From: Chryseobacterium vrystaatense
GTDB taxonomy: Bacteria; Bacteroidota; Bacteroidia; Flavobacteriales; Weeksellaceae
Assembly (NCBI RefSeq): GCF_000737765.1
Contig: NZ_JPRI01000009.1
Span: forward strand, 1-64,000
DNA: 64,000 nucleotides
Direction: 5' to 3'
How positions within the stretch are numbered: the first letter of the stretch is position 1; each line of letters begins with the position of its first letter. The position numbers and the translations under genes are program-made. The notes beneath the pieces were generated by a model. It was not told the DNA's origin. It saw only the letters and a list, made by a program, of their open reading frames with translations, and did no database searches. This document shows, in pieces, positions 16,543-26,643 of the stretch.

Positions 16543-18012
16543 ATGCATATGATTAAAGATTTTTTTGACCAGTTCCCCTATATCCTCGTTGGACTTGAAG
16601 TCCTGTATCTTATAGGCATTATTTTTCTTGCCGGTAAAATTATCATGGATACCAGAAACACAAGCAAGACTCTGGCTTATATCATGTTGATCATCTTTCT
16701 TCCGGTGGTTGGAATTATTATCTACTTTGTTTTTGGAGTCAACTACAGAAAAAATAAATTTTACACTTTTAAAATAGAGCGGAACGAACAGGTTTATGAG
16801 GCTGTGAGTGCTTATATAAAAGAAACTCATTACAAAACACTGGAAAACCATAACGAAGAGATAGATCAGTTTTTGACAACGGTTAATTTTCTTTATAATG
16901 CAGGTCATTCTCCATTATCGCAGGGAAATCATGCGGAGGTACTCATCAACGGAGAAGGTAAATTTGAAAAAGTTTTTGAAGTTCTTGAAAAAGCGGTTCA
17001 TCACATTCATCTGGAATATTACATTTACGATAATGACGAAATAGGAAACAGACTTGCAGATCTCCTGATCAAAAAGGCAGGAGAAGGAGTGATCATTCGT
17101 TTTCTCTATGATGATATGGGCTCGGGGAAAATAGGAAAGAAGCTTTTAAAAAGGCTGAAGACTGGTGGAGTAGAAGTTTCTCCTGTTAATAAGATCACCT
17201 TCAGGCTTCTGGCAAACAGAGTCAATTACAGGGATCACAGGAAAATCATTATTGTAGATGGTGCAGAAGTTTTTACAGGAGGAATTAATGTTTCCGATAA
17301 ATATATAAATCCTAATCCTCAGCAATACTGGAGAGATGTTCACCTGTACATGAAAGGAGAGGCAGCGTTCTATTTTCAGTTTTTATTTTTCAGTAACTGG
17401 ATATTTGCAACTGAGAAGGTTCCTGAGATTTCCCAGCTTTATTTTAAAAAAAGTAAGGAAGACGGTACTTCATTGATTCAGACTGCAGCCAGCGGACCGG
17501 ATACCAAACCTTCGATAATGCTGAGTACTTCATCAGCTGTCCTTTCGGCTAAAAAAAGGATATACATCGTTACACCTTATTTTATTCCTGTTGAAACCGT
17601 ACTGAATGCGATCAAACAGGCAGCAGTCTCCGGAGTGGATGTAAGGCTGATGGTTCCTAAATCGGGTGATTCCGTCATAGTAAATGCGGCTGCATATTCT
17701 TATTATGAAGAACTTATGGAGAATAATGTGAAGATTTTCTTTTACAAAAAAGGGTTTATACACGCTAAAACAATGATTATCGATGACAATTTTTCATCTG
17801 TAGGAACAGCGAATATGGACGTCAGAAGCCAGGAACTGAATTTTGAAGTCAATGCACTGGTTTTCGACAAAAAAATCAATGAGAAACTCCAGGACCTGTT
17901 TCATGAAGATATGAATGACTGCGAAGAAATTTCTCTGGTATCATGGAGAAAAAGGCCAAAATACAAAGTTTTCTTCGAACATCTGGCCAGACTGCTTTCT
18001 CCTTTAATATAA
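16543..18012 (+). CDS. cls: cardiolipin synthase (phospholipase D family)
   Basis: The enzyme joins two phosphatidylglycerols (or PG and PE) to make cardiolipin at the inner membrane. The start at 16543 (or the ATG at 16549) is chosen because it directly precedes two N-terminal membrane segments; the open frame from 16441 begins with an unlikely extension. Two HKD motifs are visible, H-R-K-I-I-I-V-D and H-A-K-T-M-I-I-D, each followed by G-x-x-N (G-G-I-N-V, G-T-A-N-M-D). About 490 residues is the normal length. It converges with the aminotransferase gene with a gap of only four bases. Confidence 0.93.
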   Translation: MHMIKDFFDQFPYILVGLEVLYLIGIIFLAGKIIMDTRNTSKTLAYIMLIIFLPVVGIIIYFVFGVNYRKNKFYTFKIERNEQVYEAVSAYIKETHYKTLENHNEEIDQFLTTVNFLYNAGHSPLSQGNHAEVLINGEGKFEKVFEVLEKAVHHIHLEYYIYDNDEIGNRLADLLIKKAGEGVIIRFLYDDMGSGKIGKKLLKRLKTGGVEVSPVNKITFRLLANRVNYRDHRKIIIVDGAEVFTGGINVSDKYINPNPQQYWRDVHLYMKGEAAFYFQFLFFSNWIFATEKVPEISQLYFKKSKEDGTSLIQTAASGPDTKPSIMLSTSSAVLSAKKRIYIVTPYFIPVETVLNAIKQAAVSGVDVRLMVPKSGDSVIVNAAAYSYYEELMENNVKIFFYKKGFIHAKTMIIDDNFSSVGTANMDVRSQELNFEVNALVFDKKINEKLQDLFHEDMNDCEEISLVSWRKRPKYKVFFEHLARLLSPLI

Positions 18013-18016
18013 AGAT

Positions 18017-19165
18017 TTATAATTTAGAGAGATGATCGATGGCTCTTTCTAACGTCTCCTGTTTTTTTGCAAAACATAACCTGATGACATGATCATTCCT
18101 TTTGTTTTTATAAAACGATGAAAAAGGAACACTGGCAACTTTATGATTGATAGTCAGTTCAGATGCGAAATCAAAATCATTCTTATCGGAAATTTTATCA
18201 TAGGTAAGCGCCTGAAAATAAGTCCCTTCACAGTCCAGAAGGCCAAAAGATGTTCCGGCAAGACCATTTCTTAGAAAATCTCTTTTTTCCTGAAAGAAAT
18301 CATTGAGGTAGTTATAATGGTCATCGTTTTTCATATATTCCCCTAAAGCCAGCTGTATAGGCGTATTCACACAGAAAACATTAAACTGGTGTACTTTCCT
18401 GAATTCATCGGTAAGATTTTTAGGAGCTGCACAATAGCCCGTTTTCCAGCCTGTGACATGGAAAAGTTTTCCAAACGAGGCAACAAGCAGACTCCTCTCT
18501 TTAAGTTCAGGATACTGGCAGATGCTTAAATGCTGTTTTCCGTCAAATACAATATTTTCATATACTTCGTCACTGAGAATAAGAATAGACGTACTTTTTA
18601 CGATGTTGATCAATTCCTGCAGATCATTTTCCTTCAGGATTTTTCCGGAGGGGTTATTGGGATTATTAAGAATGATCATTTTTGTTTTATCACTTACCAG
18701 AGCTTTCACTGTATTCCAGTCGATCTCGTAATCCGGAGCTGTCATTTCAAAACGTTTTACAATTCCTCCGAAAAGTTCGACAGTAGGCTCATAGCAATCA
18801 TAAGCCGGCTCAAAAATGATGACTTCATCGTCTTTTTTTACAAAAGTTGCAATAGCCGTGAAAATAGCCTGAGTACCTCCGGCGGTAACCGTTATTTCAG
18901 AATCCGGGTGATAAATAGCTTTATGGCTGTTTTCAATTTTTCTGGCGATCTCTTCTTTTAAGGGCATCATTCCTCCCAGCGGAGCATATTGATTGAACCC
19001 CTTTTTAATAAAGTATTCTACATGGTCCAGCAGTTCAGAATCCGGCATGAAATCAGGAAACCCCTGAGAAAGATTAATCGCCTCATTTTCGTTGGCCAGC
19101 TGTGTCATCTGACTGAAAATGGTAGTTCCCACATTAGAAAGCTTGGATAAAGGAAGTTGTATCAT
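18017..19165 (-). CDS. PLP-dependent aminotransferase, methionine/kynurenine aminotransferase type
   Basis: The start at 19165 (M-I-Q-L-P-L-S-K-L) fits the family better than the open frame upstream. The fold-type I class I aminotransferase shows N-L-S-Q-G-F-P-D-F, Y-A-P-L-G-G, the P-N-N-P-S-G motif, S-D-E-V-Y-E and the PLP-lysine segment S-F-G-K-L-F-H-V-T-G-W-K. The closest recalled relatives are YbdL-type methionine aminotransferases. About 382 residues, cytoplasmic. Confidence 0.88.
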   Translation of the reverse strand: MIQLPLSKLSNVGTTIFSQMTQLANENEAINLSQGFPDFMPDSELLDHVEYFIKKGFNQYAPLGGMMPLKEEIARKIENSHKAIYHPDSEITVTAGGTQAIFTAIATFVKKDDEVIIFEPAYDCYEPTVELFGGIVKRFEMTAPDYEIDWNTVKALVSDKTKMIILNNPNNPSGKILKENDLQELINIVKSTSILILSDEVYENIVFDGKQHLSICQYPELKERSLLVASFGKLFHVTGWKTGYCAAPKNLTDEFRKVHQFNVFCVNTPIQLALGEYMKNDDHYNYLNDFFQEKRDFLRNGLAGTSFGLLDCEGTYFQALTYDKISDKNDFDFASELTINHKVASVPFSSFYKNKRNDHVIRLCFAKKQETLERAIDHLSKL

Positions 19166-19224
19166 GAAGATCAATTTTGTTGATCCCAATTTAATTTATT
19201 TTTTGCTATCATCAAACAGTAGTC

Positions 19225-19255
19225 CACAAAAAAGGCTGTTTCTTACGAAACAGCC
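19225..19255 (-). terminator. terminator of the downstream lipoprotein gene
   Basis: Read on the minus strand, GGCTGTTTC pairs with GAAACAGCC around a four-base loop and a T-tract follows. Confidence 0.8.
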
Positions 19256-19275
19256 GTCTACTTATTTTGCTCTAT

Positions 19276-20088
19276 TTAAAAGAGTATCATAGATTCTACT
19301 CTGTTGTTGACATAGCCAAGGATTCCCCAGAACATAACTGTAGAGCCTCCCCATCCGGAAAGAGATACTAAATGGCCTCTGAAGAATTTTTTATCATAGA
19401 GATGTTCCACCATGTAAATATGTTGTCTTTTGTAACATCCTATTTTATTGTTCCAGTTATTGAAAAACCAGAATCCCAGTGTAGGAACAAACGGAGACAT
19501 AATGTATTTGTTGGAGCCATACGGCACAATATCGTCAAATACCTGCAGCCATCCCGGAGCGAAAGCTCCAAAATAAGTCTGATACTGTTGATTTTCAAAA
19601 GCATAATAGCTATCAGGAAGCTGTTCTCCGGCTTCGGCCATTTGAACCAAGCCATTCACTTCTGCATACTTCTGTATGGATTCGTTAAAGGCTTTGGTCT
19701 CACGGAATTTTAAACCGTTTTGATCACCGTACTGGAGGTATTTTGCTTCATTCGAGAAAGTCCTTACTGTGATTAAAGCAGACTGATCGGCTGGATTTTT
19801 CACCAGAGAAGCTACCGGAAATTTACCTTCCAGATCCGGGATCATATCAACCTGTTGGCCGTCTGAAAAATATTCCACCCTTACTTTATCGATGTCAATA
19901 CCATCCTGAGCAAATTCTTCTCTGATTTCCGGTGGTGCATCCGGTAAATTAGAAGGATCAGACTTACTTAAAGCAGTTACAGAAGCAGCTGTTTCTGGTT
20001 CTCCAAGTTGTTCGTTGCTGTCGCGGCATCCTGATAAAAGGAAAATGCTTGCTGACAATCCTAAAATTGCAATGTTTTTGAGTTTCAT
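19276..20088 (-). CDS. lipoprotein of unknown function
   Basis: A 270-residue protein with a clear lipobox L-L-S-G-C (Cys at residue 21). The N-terminal half is acidic with a D-A-P-P-E-I-R-E-E-F segment; the C-terminal half is rich in aromatic residues and Gly (F-W-F-F-N-N-W, G-W-G-G-S-T-V-M-F-W-G). I do not recognise a family. It is monocistronic with a terminator and lies divergent from the DUF2867 gene. Confidence 0.75.
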   Translation of the reverse strand: MKLKNIAILGLSASIFLLSGCRDSNEQLGEPETAASVTALSKSDPSNLPDAPPEIREEFAQDGIDIDKVRVEYFSDGQQVDMIPDLEGKFPVASLVKNPADQSALITVRTFSNEAKYLQYGDQNGLKFRETKAFNESIQKYAEVNGLVQMAEAGEQLPDSYYAFENQQYQTYFGAFAPGWLQVFDDIVPYGSNKYIMSPFVPTLGFWFFNNWNNKIGCYKRQHIYMVEHLYDKKFFRGHLVSLSGWGGSTVMFWGILGYVNNRVESMILF

Positions 20089-20342
20089 AGTATATAGTTT
20101 TATGGTTGGTTCACTTTTGTTGCCGAGTGATAAAATGACAGATCAGTCCGGCATTTAGTTTTGAATAAAATTAAGAGGTTTAAAAATTCCCAACTATGTG
20201 AATTGGTAAGTGTGGTTATTTTTCTAATAAGTGTAGCGATATTGCAGTTAAGTGCAACATTTTGTGATCAGGTAATCGGATAACTAGAATGTATTTTATG
20301 GGAAAGCTGAGAAAACTCACTTCTTTTCTGGACAAAGGCACC

Positions 20343-20350
20343 TACATTTG
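20343..20350 (+). promoter_or_regulatory. -7 promoter element TACATTTG
   Basis: It lies 37 bases before ATG 20388 and supports that start over the earlier in-frame ATG at 20289. Confidence 0.5.
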
Positions 20351-20387
20351 TTATGATAAGAATAAAATAAACTTAAAATCTAATACC

Positions 20388-20924
20388 ATGAAGATTACAA
20401 AAACTAAATTTCCAGAAGGATCTGTCTTATCCCGGGAAGAAACAGGATTCGATTACACAGACAGTTTTCAGGGAGAAGTATTGGATAATCAGGGAAACAT
20501 CAGTACAGCAGAAATAAGCAAGGCCTTTTTCACCAGTACCCCTCAATGGGGAAAGAAAATGTTTGCTTTCAGAAACAATATTGTTAAAATGTTTGGACTG
20601 AAAACCGGAACAGACAACAGCAAGCCTCTCACATCAGATAATTTTAACCTTAAAGTAGGTGAGCAGGTCGGAATTTTTAAAGTATTTGACCAAACCAATA
20701 ATGAAATTATCCTGGGAGAGAATGATAAGCACCTTGATTTCAGAGTATCTATTCTGTATGACAAAGCATCTGGTAATAAAGGAAACTTTCTGACGATTTC
20801 AACGACCGTAAAATACCATAACTGGATGGGAATACTGTATTTCCTGCCGGTACGTCCTTTTCACCAGCTCATTGTCCCTGTTATGCTGAAAAAAATGATT
20901 GGAAAATTGGAAAGCAGATTATAA
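20388..20924 (+). CDS. DUF2867 family protein
   Basis: The 178-residue product from 20388 begins M-K-I-T-K-T-K-F-P-E-G-S. It has Y-T-D-S-F, K-A-F-F-T-S-T-P-x-W, L-D-F-R-V-S-I-L and a C-terminal Y-F-L-P-V-R-P-F-H-Q-L-I-V-P-x-M-L, the pattern of DUF2867 proteins. Function is unknown. No signal peptide is seen. Confidence 0.75.
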   Translation: MKITKTKFPEGSVLSREETGFDYTDSFQGEVLDNQGNISTAEISKAFFTSTPQWGKKMFAFRNNIVKMFGLKTGTDNSKPLTSDNFNLKVGEQVGIFKVFDQTNNEIILGENDKHLDFRVSILYDKASGNKGNFLTISTTVKYHNWMGILYFLPVRPFHQLIVPVMLKKMIGKLESRL

Positions 20925-20950
20925 AACAGGAAGACAGCGTACATCGTTCT

Positions 20951-21682
20951 TCAGTCGAGATTTTCAATCTTCTGCAGGAAATCGTTCTTTTTACGGACTG
21001 AAACATCGAGAACAGATTGGTCTGCCATGATCACTTGTCCGCCTTTACCCTTGATGTATTCTTTCAGATGAAAGAGATTGATCAGGTGTTTGTGATGGAT
21101 TCTGAAAAAATTATATTTAGTAAGATGTTCTTCAAATTCATGAAGTGTTTTGGAGACAATGATCTTGGTTTTATCAGTAAGAAAAAATGTGGTATAGCTG
21201 GAATCTGCTTCACAGCGTATAATATCACTGATATTGGTTAATTTGAAACCCTGCAGGGTGGGGAGGCTGATCTTATTCTCATTAGAAGAAATACTTGACG
21301 AGCTTTTGCTTTTTTTGATGCTTTCCAAAACTTTATTGACCGCAACAATGAAATCCATTTTCCTGATTGGTTTCAGTAAATAATCTGCCGCACTGCTTTT
21401 GATCGCCTGAATGGCAAAATTTTCATATGCAGTAATGAAAATAATCCTGGAATCGATCTCTCTGAACTTTGAAAGAAGATCGAAAGCAGTTCCGTCTTTC
21501 AGCTGTACATCCAGGAAAATAATGTCCGGTGTGTTTTTGGAAAGATAAATATAGGCTTCCTCCACGCTTGATGCCTGAAATGCGGTATGGATATCAGTAA
21601 ATTCGTTGTCCAATAGAAGAGCGATATAGTCTCTTCCGTCCTGCTCATCATCAATGATGCATGCTTGTATTTTGGTTTTCAT
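20951..21682 (-). CDS. LytTR-type response regulator
   Basis: The 243-residue protein has an N-terminal receiver domain (acidic pocket D-D-E near 11-13, phospho-acceptor D58 in I-I-F-L-D-V-Q, Lys in L-L-K-P-I) and a C-terminal LytTR DNA-binding domain (F-F-R-I-H-H-K-H-L-I-N near 193-203). Its start codon lies inside the 3' end of the sensor kinase gene (32-base overlap), so the two are coupled and form one signalling pair. Confidence 0.93.
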   Translation of the reverse strand: MKTKIQACIIDDEQDGRDYIALLLDNEFTDIHTAFQASSVEEAYIYLSKNTPDIIFLDVQLKDGTAFDLLSKFREIDSRIIFITAYENFAIQAIKSSAADYLLKPIRKMDFIVAVNKVLESIKKSKSSSSISSNENKISLPTLQGFKLTNISDIIRCEADSSYTTFFLTDKTKIIVSKTLHEFEEHLTKYNFFRIHHKHLINLFHLKEYIKGKGGQVIMADQSVLDVSVRKKNDFLQKIENLD

Positions 21683-24587
21683 AGGGTTTTATATAAAGTT
21701 TGATTTGGGTTCCCGGCCTTTGTTCCTTTTCATACAGATCACAGATCTCCAGTATGATATGAGTCTCAAAAAGCTGCCTGAATGTTTCAATTCTTTTCTG
21801 AGATAATTTTACTCCGAAAGAATCTGCACTGATCTTTTTTCCACTGCCTATACCTATCCCGTTATCTTCAATGATGACACACAAAGAAGTTCCGGTATGA
21901 TCAAATGTAATCTGTATATTTCCTTTTCTGTCCCTTAACCCGGTGATTCCATGTTTTATGGCATTTTCAACAAAAGGCTGGATCAAGAGGGAAGGGACTA
22001 CCCAGTTTTCATTAACATTTTTTGATATAGTAATCGAATACTCAAATAAATCTTTGAGTCTGAGTTTCTCCATATCCAGATATAAAGACAGATATTCAGT
22101 TTCTTCTTTGATCGGCATAAATGTTTTCTCAGAATAATGCAGTGTTTTTCTGATCATCTGAGCGAATGTTTCCAGGTAATTTTCCGTTTCGAGATAATCT
22201 TTTTTGTACAGCAAAAACTGGATAGAATTAAGACAGTTGTAGATAAAATGCGGATTAATCTGTGCTTTAATGGCCTGAAGTTCCAGCTCGGCAATCTTTT
22301 TTTCGTAATAAAGTGTTTCCAGTTTTTTATTTCTTTTTTTCTGGAAATAAGCAGTGATAAGAATAAACAGGGAAGCAGTACCAAGGCCGATCATTATCAG
22401 CTTGAACCACCAGGTCTGCCAGAATTTTGGAATGATCTCAAAGTGGACTTCCGTAAACGAATAAGACCGTTTTCCGTTGTAGCCGATCCCAAAAATTTTA
22501 AATGTATAACTGCCTGGTGGCAGAGCATAGAAACTGATCTTTTGGGAATTGCCGGTCTGCCAGCCGTCGCTGAGCCCCTCAATTTTATAACGGTAGCTTA
22601 TCTTTCCCTGCGATGAAAAATCCGGAAAGCTGACATTGAATATAATATTGTTATCGGGTGTCTGACCTGTTAAGGGCTGACGAGTGTCAAAAATTTCTTT
22701 TCCCCCAACCACTACAGAATTGATGATCACTTTTTTGTTGATGAATTTCTTCTGGCTCATCAGATTTTTAATGGAAAGAATTCCCAGTCCTTTTGACGTT
22801 CCTATATAAATTGTGTCCCCTGATATGGTGCATCCGGCCACGACATTTGATGGCAGACCGTCGGTCTGGGTGAAATTATTGATCTGTATATCCGGTCCTT
22901 TTAGCTCAATTCTGCTCAGTCCGTAATTCGTACTTGCCCAGAATACATTGCTGCTTTCAATTTCCAGCTTTTTAATCTGGCCAGTAGGCAAACCCATATT
23001 TTCTGTAATTTTTCTGATCACTTTTGAGTTGTCAAAAAGGATGATCCCATTGAGATTGGTTGCTCCGGCATACAGATGATGACTGAGTTGCTTAACATCA
23101 GTAAAATAATATCCTTCAAGGAATAAAGTTTTCCTTTTTGTGACCGTATTTACTTTGTAAAGATCTTTAAAATTTCCCGCAAACAGGCTGTCCTTTGCAT
23201 AAGGAAGCGCTGTATAAATTCTTTCTTTACTGAGGACATCCCTAAAAAGAGCTTTATGGTAATTGTATTCGATGAGTCCGTCAGAGGTACAGAGAAGAAT
23301 CGCTCCAGGGTAGTAGGGCACAATGTTTTTCAAAACAAAACCTTTAAATACTTTTTTGTCTTTGAGTTTAGTGTTGTACTGGAAAAGATTCCAGGTAAGT
23401 CCGAATATCACTGTATTTCCTTCAGAAAAAATGGCTTTATGCTCTGTCTTAATATTTTTTTCAAAAACAAGGTCAGTTACCTTTCCATTACGGTAGATAC
23501 CGCTTCTTGCTTCGTTGTAGCCCAGATAGATCCCCCGCTCATTTTTGGCAATGGCCGTAATGTAGGAGGAATTATTTTTGATAGGAAGCTGGATATAGTT
23601 TTTAAAAAAACGGTCAGCAATAAAGAAAAGCCCATTGTTACGGGTAGAAAACCAGGTATTGTTATCTTTATCAACAAGAACATCATTGATGATGTAGCTT
23701 TCCATCATTTTTACAGGATTGGAAAGTTCACTGTTTTCCACAACCGGCTGTTTAAAATACAGCACGCCTCCTTCTTCCAGACACAGCCACAGTCTGTAAT
23801 TATTGTCCAGGACAATAAGGTGAATATCTTCCTGGGTGGTGTAACTTTTGATTTTCTTAAAGAAGAATTTATTGTAAAGTTTATAAATGTCAATGGTTCT
23901 TTTGTTTTTGAAAACAAAAATGTCCTGCTTTCTGAAGATGGATGTGTTTTTATCAACCAAAATATTGCAGGCCGTTTTCTTTTTAGTGGTAATGTTATAA
24001 GCCTGAATATTTTCTTTCCTTTCCTGATTGGACAAATACAGCATCTTGTCGGACATGCTGAGCCCGAAAACATAATAAACATCTGAGCTGTCGGTTTTAA
24101 CAGCCAAAGGAATCCTGTTCACTTTTTCATCCCTGTACATATAAATATTGGCAGGATTATAGCTGGAATGCAGGTAAAGCGAACTTCCATCAATGTAATA
24201 ACCCGGATTATGCTTGAACGACATTTTTTTCAGTTCGCTGTTGGAATCAGAGTTGATGATCTTCCCGTTTTTCAGATAAGCAAAATCATTCAGAAAAGGT
24301 GCCACAAAGATTTCTCCGTTAGGCAGAGGTATGCAGGACAGGACATCTATATTTTTTAAACCATTTTTGTTGCTGAACTGTTTAAATTCCTTTCCGTCAA
24401 ACCGGAACATTCCATTATTACTTCCTATCCAAAGAAATCCGTTTCTATCCTGATTCAGCGAATAGGTATATGAATTATTCAGGCCATCCTCTTCATTATA
24501 ATTGACCATTCCGGGAATTTGTGCAAAAAATAATGATGGAGACAGCAAAATGAAATAAAATAATTGTAAAAGAGTTATTTTTTTCAC
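21651..24587 (-). CDS. two-component propeller/LytS-type sensor histidine kinase
   Basis: The 978-residue protein has a signal peptide, about 600 residues of beta-propeller repeats (recurring W-x-G-T/S-N-x-G-x motifs such as F-L-W-I-G-S-N-N-G-M), a Y_Y_Y domain (about 650-715) and one membrane segment near 730-750. The cytoplasmic LytS-type kinase has its phospho-His in Q-I-N-P-H-F-I-Y-N (about residue 780) and an ATPase motif E-D-N-G-I-G. This architecture senses periplasmic ligands, often glycans, in Bacteroidota. No polysaccharide-utilisation genes adjoin it, so the ligand is unknown. Confidence 0.93.
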   Translation of the reverse strand: MKKITLLQLFYFILLSPSLFFAQIPGMVNYNEEDGLNNSYTYSLNQDRNGFLWIGSNNGMFRFDGKEFKQFSNKNGLKNIDVLSCIPLPNGEIFVAPFLNDFAYLKNGKIINSDSNSELKKMSFKHNPGYYIDGSSLYLHSSYNPANIYMYRDEKVNRIPLAVKTDSSDVYYVFGLSMSDKMLYLSNQERKENIQAYNITTKKKTACNILVDKNTSIFRKQDIFVFKNKRTIDIYKLYNKFFFKKIKSYTTQEDIHLIVLDNNYRLWLCLEEGGVLYFKQPVVENSELSNPVKMMESYIINDVLVDKDNNTWFSTRNNGLFFIADRFFKNYIQLPIKNNSSYITAIAKNERGIYLGYNEARSGIYRNGKVTDLVFEKNIKTEHKAIFSEGNTVIFGLTWNLFQYNTKLKDKKVFKGFVLKNIVPYYPGAILLCTSDGLIEYNYHKALFRDVLSKERIYTALPYAKDSLFAGNFKDLYKVNTVTKRKTLFLEGYYFTDVKQLSHHLYAGATNLNGIILFDNSKVIRKITENMGLPTGQIKKLEIESSNVFWASTNYGLSRIELKGPDIQINNFTQTDGLPSNVVAGCTISGDTIYIGTSKGLGILSIKNLMSQKKFINKKVIINSVVVGGKEIFDTRQPLTGQTPDNNIIFNVSFPDFSSQGKISYRYKIEGLSDGWQTGNSQKISFYALPPGSYTFKIFGIGYNGKRSYSFTEVHFEIIPKFWQTWWFKLIMIGLGTASLFILITAYFQKKRNKKLETLYYEKKIAELELQAIKAQINPHFIYNCLNSIQFLLYKKDYLETENYLETFAQMIRKTLHYSEKTFMPIKEETEYLSLYLDMEKLRLKDLFEYSITISKNVNENWVVPSLLIQPFVENAIKHGITGLRDRKGNIQITFDHTGTSLCVIIEDNGIGIGSGKKISADSFGVKLSQKRIETFRQLFETHIILEICDLYEKEQRPGTQIKLYIKPYENQNTSMHH

Positions 24588-24701
24588 ATGATATTGAATA
24601 ATATGGTAAATATATAATTTGATTGATAATAATGCAATGGTTAAGATTGAATATTGAAAAAAATCAAATCGAAAAAATTCGGATATTTTTATACAATTTC
24701 G

Positions 24702-24709
24702 TACTTTTG
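24702..24709 (+). promoter_or_regulatory. -7 promoter element TACTTTTG of parE
   Basis: It lies 20 bases before ATG 24730, which favours that start over the frame's earlier start at 24715. Confidence 0.55.
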
Positions 24710-24729
24710 TATGTTTGCTGAAATCATAT

Positions 24730-26613
24730 ATGTCACAAGAAATAAATCCAATCTACTCCGAAGATAATATCAGAACCCTCGACTGGCAGGAACACATCCG
24801 TCTACGCCCAGGAATGTATATAGGGAAGCTCGGAGACGGCTCCTCTGCGGACGACGGTATTTACATTCTACTGAAAGAAATTCTCGACAACTCTATTGAT
24901 GAGTTCAGAATGAAGTCAGGGAAGAGAATTGAAATAAAGGTGGACGACGGGAAAGTTGCGATCCGTGACTTTGGCCGTGGAATTCCATTGGGAAAAGTAG
25001 TTGATGCTGTTTCCAAGATGAATACCGGGGGTAAATATGACAGTAAAGCCTTTAAGAAATCTGTAGGATTAAATGGAGTAGGTACCAAAGCCGTTAATGC
25101 ACTTTCAGAGTATTTCCGGGTAAGATCTTTCCGTGATGGAAAAATGAAGATGGCAGAGTTCTGCCGCGGGCTGATTACCGAAAACTATGAGGAAAAAGAT
25201 ACTTCAGACCGAAATGGGACTGAAATTTCCTTTATTCCCGATGGTGAAATCTTCCTTCATTTCAAATATAGGAAAGAATATATTGAAAAGATGCTGCGTA
25301 ATTACGCGTATCTGAATCCCGGACTGAAAATTATTTTCAATGGAGAGACGTATTATTCGGAGAATGGTCTTAAAGACCTGTTGGAAGAAGAAATGGAGAA
25401 TGAAATTCTGTATTCCATTGTTCACCTGAAAGATACAGATATAGAACTGGCAATCACTCACTCTGACAAATCGCAGACTGAAACTTATTTTTCTTTCGTG
25501 AACGGACAGAATACCACACAGGGAGGAACGCACCTTAATGCATTCCGTGAAGCTTATGTGAAGACGATCCGTGAATTTTTCAATAAAAACTTTGATGCTT
25601 CAGACATCAGGAAATCCATTATTGCAGCTATTTCTATCAATGTAGAAGAACCTGTATTTGAATCTCAGACCAAAACAAAACTGGGATCTAATGATATGGG
25701 ACCCAACGGACCTACTGTAAGGACTTTTATCATTGATTTTCTAAAAAGTAAACTCGATAATTTCCTCCATAAAAATCCTGAAATCGCTGAAGCTATTCAG
25801 AGAAAAATCCTGATTTCCGAAAGAGAAAGAAAAGAACTTTCAGGAATTCAGAAACTGGCAAGGGAAAGAGCTAAAAAAGTATCTCTGCACAACAAAAAAC
25901 TAAGAGACTGCAGACAGCATTATAACGATCAGAAAAATGAAAGAAAAGGGGAAACCCAGATCTTCATTACCGAAGGAGATTCTGCATCCGGATCCATCAC
26001 AAAATCCAGGGATGTGGAAACCCAGGCCGTATTTTCATTGAAAGGGAAACCTTTAAACTGCTACGGACTGACAAAAAAAGTAGTGTACGAGAATGAAGAA
26101 TTCAACCTTCTGCAGGCTGCTTTGAATATAGAAGAAAGTCTGGAAGACCTCAGATACAATCAGGTGATTATATCTACCGATGCCGATGTGGATGGAATGC
26201 ACATCCGTCTGCTGATGATTACATTCTTCCTTCAGTTCTTCCCTGATCTGATCAAGAATGGGCATCTTTATATCCTTCAGACCCCATTATTCAGGGTAAG
26301 AAATAAAAAAGAAACAAGATATTGCTATAGCGAGATTGAAAGGGTCAAGGCTTTGAATGAGCTTGGAAAAAACCCTGAAATTACCCGATTCAAAGGACTT
26401 GGAGAGATCTCTCCTGATGAATTCAAACATTTCATTGGAAAAGATATCCGCCTTGAGCCGGTGGTGATTGGTAAAGACCAGACCATAGATCAGCTGCTGG
26501 AATTCTATATGGGTAAAAATACACCGGACAGGCAGGTGTTTATCCTTGAAAACTTAGTAGTGGAAGACACAGATATTGACAGGAAAGAGATATTGGATGA
26601 AGCTGCAGGGTAA
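24730..26613 (+). CDS. parE: DNA topoisomerase IV subunit B
   Basis: ParE is the ATPase subunit of topoisomerase IV, which decatenates daughter chromosomes. The protein has the GHKL ATP site (L-K-E-I-L-D-N-S-I-D-E-F, D-F-G-R-G-I-P, G-L-N-G-V-G-T-K), the transducer domain, and a TOPRIM domain with T-E-G-D-S-A-S-G and D-A-D-V-D-G-M-H-I-R. The partner parC lies two genes downstream in the same run. Full length, no anomalies. Confidence 0.93.
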   Translation: MSQEINPIYSEDNIRTLDWQEHIRLRPGMYIGKLGDGSSADDGIYILLKEILDNSIDEFRMKSGKRIEIKVDDGKVAIRDFGRGIPLGKVVDAVSKMNTGGKYDSKAFKKSVGLNGVGTKAVNALSEYFRVRSFRDGKMKMAEFCRGLITENYEEKDTSDRNGTEISFIPDGEIFLHFKYRKEYIEKMLRNYAYLNPGLKIIFNGETYYSENGLKDLLEEEMENEILYSIVHLKDTDIELAITHSDKSQTETYFSFVNGQNTTQGGTHLNAFREAYVKTIREFFNKNFDASDIRKSIIAAISINVEEPVFESQTKTKLGSNDMGPNGPTVRTFIIDFLKSKLDNFLHKNPEIAEAIQRKILISERERKELSGIQKLARERAKKVSLHNKKLRDCRQHYNDQKNERKGETQIFITEGDSASGSITKSRDVETQAVFSLKGKPLNCYGLTKKVVYENEEFNLLQAALNIEESLEDLRYNQVIISTDADVDGMHIRLLMITFFLQFFPDLIKNGHLYILQTPLFRVRNKKETRYCYSEIERVKALNELGKNPEITRFKGLGEISPDEFKHFIGKDIRLEPVVIGKDQTIDQLLEFYMGKNTPDRQVFILENLVVEDTDIDRKEILDEAAG

Positions 26614-26643
26614 GAAACTAAACTAATAAACATAAAAACAAAA

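Noticed and set aside
23256..24086. 276-codon plus-strand frame inside the sensor kinase gene
   Set aside because: It is antisense to well-conserved propeller coding sequence and has no family features.
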